Assembly (NCBI RefSeq): GCF_001411555.2
Contig: NC_049916.1
Span: 3,100,001-3,164,000, forward strand
Source of the DNA: Juglans regia
Taxonomy: Eukaryota > Streptophyta > Magnoliopsida > Fagales > Juglandaceae
Direction of reading: 5' to 3'
DNA length: 64,000 bases
The translations under genes and the position numbers were made by a program. The notes beneath the pieces are model-generated. The model was not told the origin of the DNA, searched no databases, and worked only from the letters and a program-made list of their open reading frames with translations. This document shows positions 33,202 to 45,329 of the stretch, piece after piece; position 1 is the first letter of the stretch; each line of letters opens with the position of its first letter.

Positions 33202-34860
33202 GTGGATAATGATGAAGAATTGGAAGGCACTGAAAATTCTGGTGATTTCAAGCTTGAGTGTGAAATGCCAGAAATTTCTTTACATGCTATTGTTGATTCT
33301 TTGAGTCCAAGAACCATGAGGATCAAGGTTCGAGTTCAGGGATTCTTAGTAGTGGTGGATGCAGGGAGCACCTATAATTTTCTTAACCAATGGTGGCTAG
33401 ACAAGTGGAAATGGAAGTCAATAACAAGGAGCATATTGAAGTGAGGGTGGCTAATGGAGAGAGGATCAGAAGTGAAGGCATGGTGGAAAGGCTGAATTCT
33501 AGATGCCAGGCAACAATTTTGTGACTGAATCTTTTTGCTTTCATTAGGAGAATGTGATATTGTAGTGGGAATGCAGTGGCTAAGGACTTTTGGCCTTGTA
33601 TTATGGGATTTTAATAGTCTCACCATATCGTTTAAAAACAAAAAGAAGTATATAATTTTGAAGGGTTTAATCCTTAGTAAATTAGAATTGGTGGAAGATG
33701 TCTAGATTTGTCGGCTCACTACAATATAGAGCAAATTGATGCTTTGCATAGTGTGCCACAAAAAAAATATATATATACAGAAGAGTATTTGAGGAGCCTA
33801 AAGGGCTGCCACACAAGAGAAGTAAGGACCATCAGATCAATCTCAAGGAAGGAACAATGCCCATATCTGTAAGGCCATACAGATATCCTTTCTACCAAAT
33901 ATCTGAAATTGAAAAGATTGTCCATGAGTTGTTAGATGCTAAGGTAATTCGAAACAATCAACCTCTTTTTCTTCACCTATGCTATTGGTGAGAAAATCAT
34001 ATGGTATTTGTCACATGTGCATTGACTGTAGGGCTCTCAACAAGAAAACTGTGAAGGATAAGTTTCTAATAACTGTCATAGATGAGCTGTTGGATGAGTT
34101 AATTGGTGCCACCATTTTCTCCAAGTTGAACGTGAGATCAAGTCATTATCAAATAAGTATGAGGGAGGAAGACATTGAGAAGATTGCATTCAGAACACAT
34201 CAAGGGCGCTATGTGTTTTTGGTTATGCCTTTTGGCTTAATCAATGTTGCAGCAAATATTCAAAACTTGATGAATGAGATATTTAAACTTTTCCTTCATA
34301 AGTTTGTTGTTGTTTCTTTTTTATGATATATTAGTCTATAGAAATACCAGAGAGGAACATTTACAACATTTGTCAATGGTGTTAGATACCTTAGTAGAAA
34401 ATACACTGTTTGCTAAGAGAAGTAAGTATAGATTTGGTTGTGGAAATACATTATCTGGGCCATTTAGTTTATGCAAATGGGGTAAATGCATATCCATCAA
34501 AAATAAAATCTATGGTTCCTTGCCTAAGTCCATTAAGTTTTTCAAGGGGTTCCTTGGTTTAACTGGATACCATAGGAAATTCGTGAAAGGTTATGGACTG
34601 ATTGCTACTTTACTCATTGATCTGTTGAGGAAAGACTCATTTGTATGGGGACCTGAAGCTTCCAAAGCATTTTAGGATTTGAAGCAGGCTGTCACACATC
34701 CACCTGTGTTAGCTTTGCCTAACTTCTGGAGGCCTTTCTTGGTATAGTGTGATCCATTTGGAAGGGGTGTTAGGGCAGTGTTAATGCATGAAGGGAAGCC
34801 CTTGGATTTTCTAAGTATGTCAAAAATAATTTCATTTGGGTTGGTCTGAGGAAGGACATA
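33202..34860 (+). pseudogene. Decayed Ty3/gypsy pol: protease, reverse transcriptase, start of RNase H
   Basis: The first open piece (33202-33444) ends with an aspartic protease motif, VDAGSTYNFLNQWWLD, where the active-site DSG/DTG has become DAG. The reverse transcriptase is in 33979-34326 ([17 protein letters not shown], then [22 protein letters not shown]). It continues in another frame from 34274, where the catalytic YxDD is reduced to YDILVY. The connection to RNase H (FLGLTGYHRKFVKGYG) is followed by stops at about 34675 and 34746. Frameshifts, stops and a lost catalytic aspartate show it is dead. No LTRs were found nearby. Confidence 0.85.
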
Positions 34861-36806
34861 AAGAATTTTTTTAAAGATTGCTCAGAATGTAAAAAATGCA
34901 AGGTTGAGAATAAATCAAATAAATCACCTACTAATTTACTTGAACAAATTGGTTAGATCTCAATATTAAGATTATTTAAATAAATTAAATACTTAAAGTA
35001 AATCAAACATTTTGTTCAACACATTGATTGGTTTCGAAAGGAAACCCTTTAAACAACTCTTTAAAGGTAAAATCCTACGGAGCAGCCAAACACAAGAAAT
35101 TCAATCTTATTATTTGAAAATCAATTACAAATATTTATCAATTACAAAACCTTTGCAACTTGACTCTCTTACTTGCCTAGACAAACGACTCGTTTGTCTT
35201 CTACCGCGGTAGCAGCCATAACTTCTAACGATCTTCAAATATTGTCTTTCCTCCTAAACCTCTAGGTGCTGAAGTCCAATCACCCGATCCTCTACACTTG
35301 GAACACGATCACACTTAAGGAGAGATGAAAATCAAAATGAAAATCCTTAAGACGATTTTCCCTTCATAAGTACACGAAATATATCTCAATGATCCTTAAT
35401 CAAACTCCCTAGAGAGTCATGGAACTGAATCCCTTTAAATATTATATCTGGAAAGAGTCTCAGTTGATGTAGGATTCTGCTAACACGTAAAGACAGTCTT
35501 GATAACGTTTTCTGACGGATTGCTAACATTTCGCGATAATTCTTCACTGTGGTTATTGATTTGTGTTCAGCTTCTGTTCTAGATAATTGCAGATCTTTAT
35601 GGATTTGAATTTCACATTACTAACTTATCTAACCACCTTAAAGACTTCTAAATAAACTCCACGTGCCAAACATAGTGAACCATATTAGTACCAAGGTCTC
35701 TCCACTGTAATATTTATCACTATTATATATAAATAAAAACATCATTAAAAAAAAATCAATCATTGATGGGACTTACACATTTTTCAATTATCTATCCAAA
35801 AGTCAACAACTCAACATACTTCATACATCCAAACAAGTACTCTCAATAGGACCTACAAACCCACTTCAATCTCTACTTATAACTATTCACAAACATTCTA
35901 TAATATTGATCACCATTATATATAAATAAAAAATAAAATCACTATAATATTTATCACTATTAGATATAAATAAAAAATAAAATCACTATAATATTTATCA
36001 CTATTATATATAAATAAAAAATAAAATCACTATAGTATTTATCACTATTATATATAAATAAAATCATCATTAAAAAAAATCAATCATTGATGAGACTCAC
36101 ACATTTTCAATTATCTATCCAAAAGTCAACAACTCAACATAATTCATACATCCAAACAACTCAAAATACTCTCAATGGGACCCACAAACCCACTTCAATC
36201 TCTACTCATAACTATTTACAAATATTTTCAACACTTCTTAGGTATTCTAACTACCCAAACGTAGCTGACTATCTAATCCTAGCCAACTTTAGCATTTACA
36301 ATATCCCCCTTTGACGGATTGGTGACGAAAACATCTTGATGAATGTAAATTCCCTGTGACACATTTCAAACAGCAGACCAAGAAAAGATAGTAAAGATTC
36401 TCAAAAGTTATGATTCAATAACCTAACTTAGAAATAAAGAAAACAATCCAGTTTCAAGTACTAGTTAAGTTGATCCTTTCCAACTTAATGAACATAACCA
36501 ATATATCAATCTTTCATTCAAATTAAAGCAAAACATAAACATGAAAGAGTAAAAAAAAAAACATAACAGGATAGTTTAGGATAGTTTTCTTCTGATGTAG
36601 CTGTTCTCCCCCTCTGGTATTGATGCTTTCCCTTAATTTGTTCTCCCACTTAATCGTCTGCAATCAGCCAAGTGGATCTAGAAATCATCATCAAAATCAG
36701 CCACATTTTCCAAAATTTGCTGGACATCCAAGGAGAGTTGTACCAATCGATCATTTGCTTGTACACAATCAGAGCATACAACAACTAATTGTTGCTCTAA
36801 CTTGGA
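34861..36806. other. Intergenic and retroelement-derived sequence
   Basis: No gene is supported in these ~1.9 kb. The part 34900-35660 has the texture of an old retrotransposon interior without intact frames. The segment 36300-36360 contains CCCCCTTTGACGGATTGG, resembling the polypurine-tract side of an element on the minus strand. The repeat block at 35705-36235 is listed separately. Confidence 0.4.
35705..36235. repeat. 44-bp tandem array between two direct-repeat arms
   Basis: The middle (about 35895-36065) repeats AATATTTATCACTATTATAT, then ATAAATAAAAAATAAAATCA and CTAT, with a 44-bp period (for example starts at 35946 and 35990), about four units. On each side lies a ~90-bp arm containing AATCAATCATTGATG, CAATTATCTATCCAAAAGTC and CATACATCCAAACAA (35748-35835 and 36079-36160). 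The arms are direct repeats, so the block looks like two element copies flanking an expanded core. Confidence 0.8.
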
Positions 36807-37901
36807 CTAACCTTCTTCCCATTTTGCAGAAAATAAATCAATCTTTTGAGACAAAAGAGATATTTGCTCAAGAACTTGAGTCATAGGAACATAAGGCTCT
36901 GTGGGTGAGGAAGTTGACTCATTAGTTGGAGGTCTCTTTTTAGTGAGGACAATCGCAAATTTGACCACAATTAAGGCTGAGATGGACCCTAGCATCTTCA
37001 TTATAGTCTCATTTGCCCGAAGGAGGACTTTGGCTTTCATAACTAACTTGGTAATTAAGCTGCCAAAATGAAGATTTTGCTCTTTTTCCACATGAGAACG
37101 ATGTATAATATCAATAACATGACGTGGAAAAACAATAGAGACTCCAGTTGCCAAAACATACATGAAGTAGGCTTTCTCAAGTGTAATTTCTGTGTGGCGG
37201 CTTATGGGCCAGAGAGGTTTGTGAATATTATTTTTGCCAAAAGTTGAAACTGATGGAGCATATTGTTGAGAGGCAGTCTATGAGTCTTGGGTGTCCACTT
37301 TGGACCATCAGGACCAACAAAGAGATTGCGCATTGCAGTCTTTGTTGGAGCCCACATGCCCTTATATGGATATAGAGGTGTTTCCACCTTAGGTAGATCA
37401 AATAAGTCTCTTAAAACAGCAGGAGAAACATCAATTTGAGTTTTTCGAACAATAGACGTAATGCTATGCTCATCCAGGTTGAAGTGGGCAATGTTCGAAT
37501 AGAACTCGCGGTGTCACTTCAACACAAGGAGTGGGAGATGCATGTGTAAGTTTCTCCCAGCCTTTCTCAGTAAATATTCTTTGGATGAGATGAAAGTCAT
37601 CCGATGGGAAATCATTTATACTTACCTCCCTCTCACCCAACGTTGGCCTTTTAGAAAAGGTAGTGCGATAGGCATTTTCAGCATCACTTGAAATGAAGCG
37701 ATCAGTAGTGGCTCTAGTAGGTGCAGGCATGGGTGGAAGAGAATGAGTTGAGGTTTCTCCTGACTTCACTGGATCTGTTATAGTTTCATCCTTACTTGAG
37801 GAGGTGGAGCTCTTAGTTGGCACTGGGGGTGTGAGCTTTTGTCGCTTAGCACATTCCTTGAATCTCATCTGAATCATCAAATCAACTAAGTCAGAAAACA
37901 A
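36807..37901 (-). pseudogene. Decayed retroelement ORF with plant Transposase_32-type domain
   Basis: Three consecutive open pieces on the minus strand (37470-37901, 37202-37387, 36807-37163) read as one protein broken by frameshifts and stops. Key stretches are KRPTLGEREVSINDFPSDDF followed by GWEKLTH; then a block with PYKGMWAP; then LYVLATG-like MYVLATGVSIVFPRHVIDII and FGSLITKLVMKAKVLL. From memory this order fits the domain called 'putative plant transposon protein' (Pfam Transposase_32), found in plant retroelement-associated ORFs. The function is unknown and this copy is inactive. Confidence 0.6.
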
Positions 37902-38654
37902 TTAGCCAATATTAGAGTAGTAAGAATCGGTTGACTGAAAAGGTGATAATGTTAGCACCCCTTGGTCTTTTTAGTTAAAACACATATACAGCTCACTCAC
38001 ACTTATGTACATGTTGTATGTGAGAGAGAGCCACTATAAGTAGCTCTAAATAAAGACTCTGGATTGATTCTGAAATTTTCACAAAGTGTGCACCTGTGAG
38101 AGTCCGAAATCAACAAGCTCGTAACCCACACACAATAGTCCTCAATACATGTAAAGAATACTCTCAAATGAGTAATCTAAGCAATGGCTACGTAGTTCAA
38201 CCAAAAAAAAAATCTCAAACTACACAAATCCAAACTTCACAACCCAATCTCCATAAATATATGTAGAACCATAGTTTAGAGAGATAGAATGATTCTGATT
38301 TTAGATAGGAATCTGACCTTGATGCCGAAATGGATTTACTGTGTCAAGAGGTACGAAATTGATGAGGTGAGGTGCCAAATTTCTAGGGTTTTTAGAAAAG
38401 TAAATGGAATTACGTGGGTGAGTATGGTTTCGGCGAAGAAGACTATGCCGTGAGTGAATATGCAAGAAACCAATGCTTGGCTAAATGCCTTAGTCACTTT
38501 AAGTGACTTGTCGCCGAGCATGTGCTCTTAAGCCAGAAGCAAACGTTGAGACTTTAAGTAAACAACACAAAGTTTCTGATGTAAACCAGTACCCAAAATT
38601 TACTCAACCAACCAAAAAATATTTTTTTTATTGTTTATTATTTTTTATTAAAAA
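37902..38654. other. Gene-free stretch left of the local duplication, copy R
   Basis: About 750 bases between the decayed ORF and the duplicated segment. The ORF at 38336-38521 has no recognisable content. A poly-A/T stretch lies at 38620-38660. Confidence 0.4.
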
Positions 38655-39950
38655 AAATAAAAAGGCAAGGCTACAGGAAGTGTGGGCAGAATGCAAAGGC
38701 CTGAAAAGCCGTCGGATGGATATTTGATATCATCATATCATGGCGAGCATCCACCGTTGAGCAAATCGTACTGCTTTTAGTTCTAGCTTCACGATTATCG
38801 AATTTATTTTATCTAACAACCCTTTGAAACATGCCATTTATAAGAGCTTTGCTACACAACTTCCATCACACTTCACACTCTACATTTTTTTAAATTTTTA
38901 ATATTTTTTAAAATTTGTTTTTGAGTTTATTCTTTTTAAATTATTTCAAATTTTCTATTCATTATTCATATAATAAATATTTGATAAAAGAAAAAAATAA
39001 TAAAAATTAAAAATAATGTAAAGTGTGGAGTGTTAAGAAGTTGTGAAAATTTTTTGCATTTATAAAGGGGCTCGCCATGGAATTGGGCTTTGTCGAAATT
39101 GGAGGACAAAGACCCCAAGAAGCCTCGTTCAACCATAAAAGCCCAAAAATCTCATCGAAGATCAAGATAAAGGAAAATTGTATTTTCGAATCGGTGTTGA
39201 GTATATCTTGCAAAATATTTAAATATTATAATTTAATTTAAAAGATAAATTTTAAAATTTTAAAATTTATACATCAAATTTTACTTTTAAAGTTATATGG
39301 ATAGTGTGCTCTATGCACCGACTTAAAAATAAAATAACTCAAAATCAGTATTTGCAAACGAAAGCTATTTGTAGGAATAATTAATGGCATTGCAAATAAT
39401 CAATATTTGCAATAATTTTTTAGTTTAGATTACCAATTGTAGATGCTTTAATAGAATCCGCGTAGTTAACTAGAGATCATAAGATTAGAACTTCTTGTTT
39501 CGAGGAGTCAAATAGGAAGACGTACGAACACCCTGTTATCCTATCATGTATGAATTCATTAGACACAAACATAAACTATCATGTATTCAGTCAGATTTGA
39601 AAATCTAATAAACACAAATTGAAAATCAATGCAAGTGCACATTATGCAGTTATATATGAGAAATCTTTTTCTGAAGATCAGCTTTTTTGGACTCAAAAAT
39701 TAATTGACTACTGGCATGGCTGCAATACTGTTGTGGCTAGCTAGCTAATGATCAGAATCTCAGCGATATGACTCTTTGAATTTATATAATTGGGTAGATA
39801 TTATATGTCATTATTTCGCTTTATATTCTTTGAGAAGAATAAGTACTAATGATCTCTTTTAGCCATGTTTGATCAAGGATGCGAAAACTTCAACCTCTAA
39901 TCTATGAACGTCGTACGATTAATTAATGCATGTATATATGAGAAATAACC
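38655..39950. repeat. Local duplication, copy R
   Basis: Counterpart of 26945-27400 plus 32648-33190. It lacks both hAT elements: around 39305-39325 the sequence runs straight through (GTGTGCTCTATGCACCGAC), giving an empty site. It carries its own insertion at 38844-39056, whose empty site is at 27144-27152 in copy L. Identity is roughly 85-90% by eye, so this duplication is older than the ENH1/B3 one. Confidence 0.85.
38844..39056. mobile_element. Mutator-like MITE with 9-bp target duplication
   Basis: A 213-bp insertion flanked by exact CATTTATAA copies (38835-38843 and 39057-39065). The other duplicate copy has the single, uninterrupted CATTCATAA at 27144-27152. The ends form imperfect inverted repeats of about 40 bp (CACAACTTCCATCACACTTC against CACAACTTCTTAACACTCCA). 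A 9-bp duplication with long inverted repeats suits a Mutator-derived element. The middle is AT-only and non-coding. Confidence 0.85.
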
Positions 39951-42900
39951 AAACTAAGATACCATATATATAATGTAATCATCAATTTCGCGACGTGTTT
40001 CAAATAAAGAAGTTGATAAATTAGATCTCATTTGAATTCAGAAATGAGTTAAATAAAATATTATTAAAATATTATTATTGTTATAAAATTTTAAAAAGTT
40101 AAAATATTATTATTTACTAAATTTTGTATAAAAATTTAAAAAAAAATTATAATAATAAAATAAAAAAAAATTTAAATACAAACGTAGCCTAAATTAATCT
40201 GAATACAAGCATACAACAGTAGTACTGCCGATCGACTTGTCGGCCCAAAAGAAATAAAACAGCCATGGGATTCTCTTGAACTCCAAGTACTTCTGCTGTT
40301 TACGGTTTAAAAGGGCTATGGTTAGCCTTCTAATTTGTTGGAGTAATGTTAATACAGTCGTAACGTTAATATAGTCATGAAATGCATAAGAATCATATAT
40401 TTATTTAAAAAAAAAAAGAAGATAATGATAGGCTTACTACTTCTTACTACTGATTTATTACTATCTTTATTTTTTAATTTATTATTATTATCGTGAAATT
40501 GTAAATTTTTAAATTTTTTTTAATGATTAAGGATGTTAAAAAAATATTTAAAAGAAAATAATAAAAAAAATAAAAATCTCAATTAATACACTATGGAGTA
40601 ATAAAGAGCTATATGGTAGGGTAGGAAATAGTAAGTTTATAATTATCCAAAAAATAATGAAGTTCATCACTAAAAATTAATTTTTTTATAAAAGTCTCTC
40701 TTATTTACTCATTTTTTTCAAAATGAGTGCGCGACACTTGCGTACTTTATGACTACAAATATTATTTCTCAATTTTTTTTTTTATTCCCAAGCTTCGACA
40801 TGTGAATAATGATGGCTAGAGTTTTCTTTAACATGAATTAGTAAAAAAGTTGCATTTACATATTATTTCTCATCTTAAATATTATTGTTATCTTGAATAC
40901 TTATTTATGAAACTACTTAATATATCGCATTAATTAATGATTAAGAAGGATAAAATAGAAGATGAAGATCATGAGTAGTATTATTGCTAGCTGCACAAAA
41001 ACAATCACTATCCGAAACATAAATGCGACAATTGCGTAGAAAACTGGGTAAAGACTTTGTCTGAAAAAGAAAATTGCAAGACCAAGAGGAGTCTGCTTCT
41101 TGGGTATCCTTTTCTTGATTAATCCTGCTTCTATCTTATGTACATATAATATATCCCCTTTCAGTCAAATTAGTACTAATCACATGTCGACGCGGTTTAA
41201 TGCAGTGGGCATGACTAAACAATTAATTTAGTCATGATCAACTTACAACTTGCAGCTAAGGCAATTAAATTCTCACCGCCCACATGCAGCATATGCAAAG
41301 AAAGCCATGACTGGCTAGCTAGCTAGCTCTCTGATCAATAAGAATTGGATTCTGATCTCCATCTTCTCATTGGGTACTGAGGTCTTGAGTGTACATCACA
41401 ATCACCCTTTTTTATAATTAAAATGGATGTGATATATATGCCATTATATATTATACCATGCTTTAGCTTTTGGAATAAGCATTGATAAGAATTATTAATT
41501 CTATTGTCGAGCCCATAGACGATAGGTATGCTTTCCTAATATAAGAAAGTTAGCGATACGAATATATATATATATAGATTGATTGAGTACTGATCATGAT
41601 TTGTTTCTCTCCTGTCCTCCATATATGCAAAATCAGCAAAAGGCCCGCAGCTTCCCCAAGCTTTTGCAAGATACCAAGAACTTCTTATGGCTGGCCTAGT
41701 TAGGAATTTCTTGGTTCTTTCTTTCTCATATATGGTTGTGTTCGACGTGTGAGCTTGCCTTTGTTTTATAGGAATATAGAATAATAAGAATAAAGAGCGA
41801 GCTGCATGCATGGCCTCATCAGAAATCTTATCTCATTAACGTCTATGATATGATAATATATATAATTAGAGTCATGGAATATATATATAGATCCCATTAA
41901 GATCGAAAAAATCATTCTCATCTATCTTCATGCATGATATCGATCCAGTAGTACGCTGTGATCATCCGAATCTATTAAAAGACCGGCCCCCGATATTGAT
42001 GGAATAAAGATGTTGGATAAGTGAAAAGAAAAAATCAATAATTTGTGAAGAATATTTTTGAAATTAAGAATTTTATAGATATATTGATCTGTACGTACGT
42101 ATTTGATCTTGTGAGACTAAGGGCAGGTTTGGTAACCAAAATAAAATATAAAATTTTCATCTCATCTCATCATTACATATTTTTCAAATCTCTATATAAA
42201 ATATAATAAATAATTCAATTTTTTCAAATCTCAATACACCTTTTTTAAATTTTAAAATAATAATAATATTAAAATATAATATTTTAAATTTCAAAACAAA
42301 ATACAAAATTCTTATCTAACCCTCAAACCTTTCCTAATAGATACGTAAAACTGTGCACCTTTTTCTTTCTCAATCCCATACATAAGGATCATAACTTTGG
42401 TGTAAAGGCTGCTTGTGCGCGCATGCACGTAAAGTAGCAATGGAAACGTCGAAAGAATTCAGATCTGAACCTCTCCCACGCGTGCGTGCGTGCATGCCCA
42501 CAGTCAAAGTACTTTGATATGGATGCCCGCCCATTCTTCACAGACCTTGATTTCTCTCGAGAATATTGTCTTCGACTGTTTCTGTATTCACTCGGAGATC
42601 CATTGAACATGCCTGTAATTTAACTTTTCAAAGTTATGTCATCGTTCCCAAGCCAAGCAAAACGCATCTTCCAAGTTTTTTTTTTTTATGAAACCGATCG
42701 AGCTTGAAAAGTCCGACGAATACAAGAAATTAAGTATGAGAGTGATTAGAAAAAGCTAGCGATGCGTGTTCGTCAAGATAATAGAGAAAATGAGGACAAT
42801 TATATAAGTGAAAAACAGAGAAAAGCTTGCGCAATGGGGTCCATGGCTCTCCATTTTTCCCCTCCATGTTGAAAGCCAAAAAGCTAGCTTATTGATCTTC

Positions 42901-43200
42901 ATGAACAGCACCGTCCGTATAATTCTAAAGATCCCTGCGACTGAGACCCATCATTAGTGTTTGAAGCATAATCATGATCAAGTAGTACTCCACATGATAA
43001 ACCAGGTGGTGTAAACTATTCAAAAATTATTCATACTTTTTTCTGCCATGTCCAAGCTTCACCAACAGTTTAACCCACGAAATTTAATTAATTTTTTAAT
43101 ATTATTATTAGTTTATTTATTATATTTTAAAAATTTTAAAAAAATTATAATAACAAAACGAAATGATATAAATTGAGATGAGTTAATCGCAATTTAGCAC
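39951..43200. other. AT-rich intergenic region upstream to RAP2-4 3' side
   Basis: About 3.2 kb without a supportable gene. Diverged MITE pieces are visible at about 40020-40195 (GAGTTAAATAAAATATTATT core) and 40660-40775 (family B). A complete Tourist-like element is at 42121-42334. The short ORFs at 41536-41811 and 42389-42610 have no recognisable domains. A further AT-rich MITE-like piece (AAATTGAGATGAGTTAATCG) ends near 43190. Confidence 0.5.
42121..42334. mobile_element. Tourist-like MITE with TAA target duplication
   Basis: A 214-bp element with ends GGGCAGGTTTGG and CTCAAACCTTTCC, imperfect inverted repeats, flanked by TAA on both sides (42118-42120 and 42335-42337). The interior carries CATCTCATCTCATC and TTAAAATAATAATAATATTA, the reverse complement of the core in the 20007-20206 element, so it belongs to the same superfamily. 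Confidence 0.85.
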
Positions 43201-43605
43201 AGGGCGTTTGAAGCTGCTAGGATCTTGATTCCAAAAACACAAGTTCTATCTACAGAAAAACCTAACACACCTGTTCATATTTATAAAATATTCAATTACA
43301 GGACTGAATTGCAACTGACACAACTACTCAGGTAGAGACAGACCAAATCTAAGTAATCTCCCCGGTCCAGCAAGGAAAAGAAAACGACCAGCTGAACATG
43401 GCGGAGATTTACATATTGAAATATTAAGAACACCTAAAGAGATTACAAATCTTAAAGAGTAGCCCTGCAACTGCCAAAAACTCCATTGCAGCAGCCACCC
43501 GAGACACAATTATCTAACCCACTACCATGCATGGACAAAACAGACTACTTAACCAAGAAAAAAAAAATTACAATTAGAGCACCCATATACAAATGGAGAT
43601 GGAAA

Positions 43606-44658
43606 TCAAGAAAGAATAGATTCCCAGTCAATCTCGTACGAAGGGTACGTTTGCAACTTGAAATTCTCCGAAGCAATATCCCACTGTAGCTCATCTGAGT
43701 CGGGGAACGTAAGATCCGACAAAGGGGAAGACCCTGCTGACACGTCGCTCTCGGTCATCACCGGCGACGAGGATGTTTCCACCATGTGACAGTTCTCCGA
43801 ACTCTTCGACTCCGCCTCGCCAACAACAGTCGACATGGCTTGCTTCGATTTCCTGCTCGAACGGACCGGCTTCTCTGCTTTGCCTTGTTTCTCAGAGTTG
43901 GCCAAGCTTTCGCAAATGGCATGGAGCTTCGCGTCCACCGAGGAATGCAGAGGCTCGTAATTGCTGTGGTCGCGGAGATTGGGGAAATTGAGCCTGGCGA
44001 AGTCTCCGCGGAGCTTGTAGGCAGCCCTGTCGTAGGCCAAGGCAGCTTCTTCGGCGGTGTCAAAGGTGCCGAGCCAGAGCCGCGTACGGTTCTTCGGAAG
44101 CCGGATCTCGGCGACCCATTTTCCCCAATGTCGCTGCCTGACTCCTCTGTAAAGCTTGGTGGGCTTTGGAGGAGACCCAACATGCTTCATTGGGATGGGT
44201 TTAGGACACAAAAAGCTAAGGGTACTGCCACCCTCTTGCTGATGTGCTGATGGTAATTGATGGTAAAAGTGCTGGTTTTGGGGCTGGATCTGTGCTTGGA
44301 TGTGGTGGATCTGAGATGGGGTCAGCTGGTTCAGGCCAAGTGACCCCAGTTGCTCAAAACCAACTGGGTTTTGACTCGAGAATCCGTCGGAAAACCCCAG
44401 CGTGGTCGTCGAGCACGAGGTTGAGCAACCGTCAGGGTAGAAACCCGGCTGGGTTTGGATGGAGGGAGAGAAAGAAAGGTGGTAATTATCGAAATTAGAA
44501 GGAGAAGAGGTTGAAGATGGATACGGGGTTGTTGAGGGGGAGCTGACTGAGGAAGCACTTTTCATAAAAGGTTCAAGTGCTTCCATTAGCTCACCCCCAT
44601 AGCCATAGGTGGCTGACTCAAGTTGTCTGCTACTATAAAAATCCATCGTAGCTGCCAT
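43606..44658 (-). CDS. RAP2-4: AP2/ERF transcription factor, RAP2-4 type (DREB A-6)
   Basis: A single uninterrupted frame of 350 aa. The AP2/ERF domain spans residues 169-228 ([20 protein letters not shown], then [20 protein letters not shown] and [11 protein letters not shown]). Outside it, the N-terminus ([24 protein letters not shown]), the SQIHHIQ block, the PKPIPMK block, the [19 protein letters not shown] motif after the domain and the C-terminus ([13 protein letters not shown] ... [12 protein letters not shown]) match the Arabidopsis RAP2-4/RAP2-4B group as I recall it. These are nuclear activators of light, ethylene and drought responses. The open frame extends 39 codons upstream to 44775, but MAATMDF is the family start. 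The gene lacks introns in the coding part; a 5' UTR intron cannot be excluded. Confidence 0.93.
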   Translation of the reverse strand: MAATMDFYSSRQLESATYGYGGELMEALEPFMKSASSVSSPSTTPYPSSTSSPSNFDNYHLSFSPSIQTQPGFYPDGCSTSCSTTTLGFSDGFSSQNPVGFEQLGSLGLNQLTPSQIHHIQAQIQPQNQHFYHQLPSAHQQEGGSTLSFLCPKPIPMKHVGSPPKPTKLYRGVRQRHWGKWVAEIRLPKNRTRLWLGTFDTAEEAALAYDRAAYKLRGDFARLNFPNLRDHSNYEPLHSSVDAKLHAICESLANSEKQGKAEKPVRSSRKSKQAMSTVVGEAESKSSENCHMVETSSSPVMTESDVSAGSSPLSDLTFPDSDELQWDIASENFKLQTYPSYEIDWESILS

Positions 44659-45302
44659 ATATGCCTTAAAAACACTCCACTTGAAAATTACAGATTTTTC
44701 AAACCAAAGGAGAAGAAGTAAGAACCTGGTTCTTAACAAAACTAAAGAACAGGTTTCGGTTCTAAAGACAAGCAAAAAACAAGATAATTAGAAAAAAAAA
44801 AAATATTATCTTCAGAGAAAGATCAAAGAGGTTTAAAATAGACAACCTCTTCTAATCCAAAAGCCTAAAAAACCAACCTTGAGGGATCAAAAATAACCCT
44901 CCAAGCCGATCCAAAGAAAAATGAAAAGAAAACGACTAAAATCTACTAGAAATAAAAGGGAAAAAAAAAAAAGGTTTTTCTTTTCCAAAATACAAAAAAA
45001 CCTGGATCTCGATTCTGAAAACACCTGGCTTCCGGAAAATCCGTCTAAGTTTGCTTCTTGTACATTTTAAAACAAACCCAAAAATCAGAACTTGAAAGAC
45101 AGATGATTAACAGAAAGGGATTCAGAGAAGCGGGGAGTTACAGTTGGGGAGGGGGACGGGGAAAAAGGGATTCAGAGAAGAAGACGAACAATCCGAGTAC
45201 AGCAGGCGCTCTCACTCGCTTTTTTTTCTTAGAACTTTTTGTGAATATCTATGTGTAAGACGCTCACTTTGTTTTGTCTCCCGAACTCACTTCTCCTACC
45301 CC

Positions 45303-45314
45303 CATTATATAAGA
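45303..45314 (-). promoter_or_regulatory. Probable TATA box of the RAP2-4 gene
   Basis: The minus strand reads CTTATATAATGG, about 650 bases upstream of the ATG at 44658. The region between, about 44780-45290, is leader-like with C/T-rich tracts on the transcribed strand. A start near 45275 would give a long 5' UTR. Confidence 0.5.
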
Positions 45315-45329
45315 GTCCCGGGGCCTTGA

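Noticed and set aside
43758..44558. Antisense and alternate-frame ORFs inside RAP2-4
   Set aside because: Shadows of a GC-rich coding region; the RAP2-4 frame explains the conservation.
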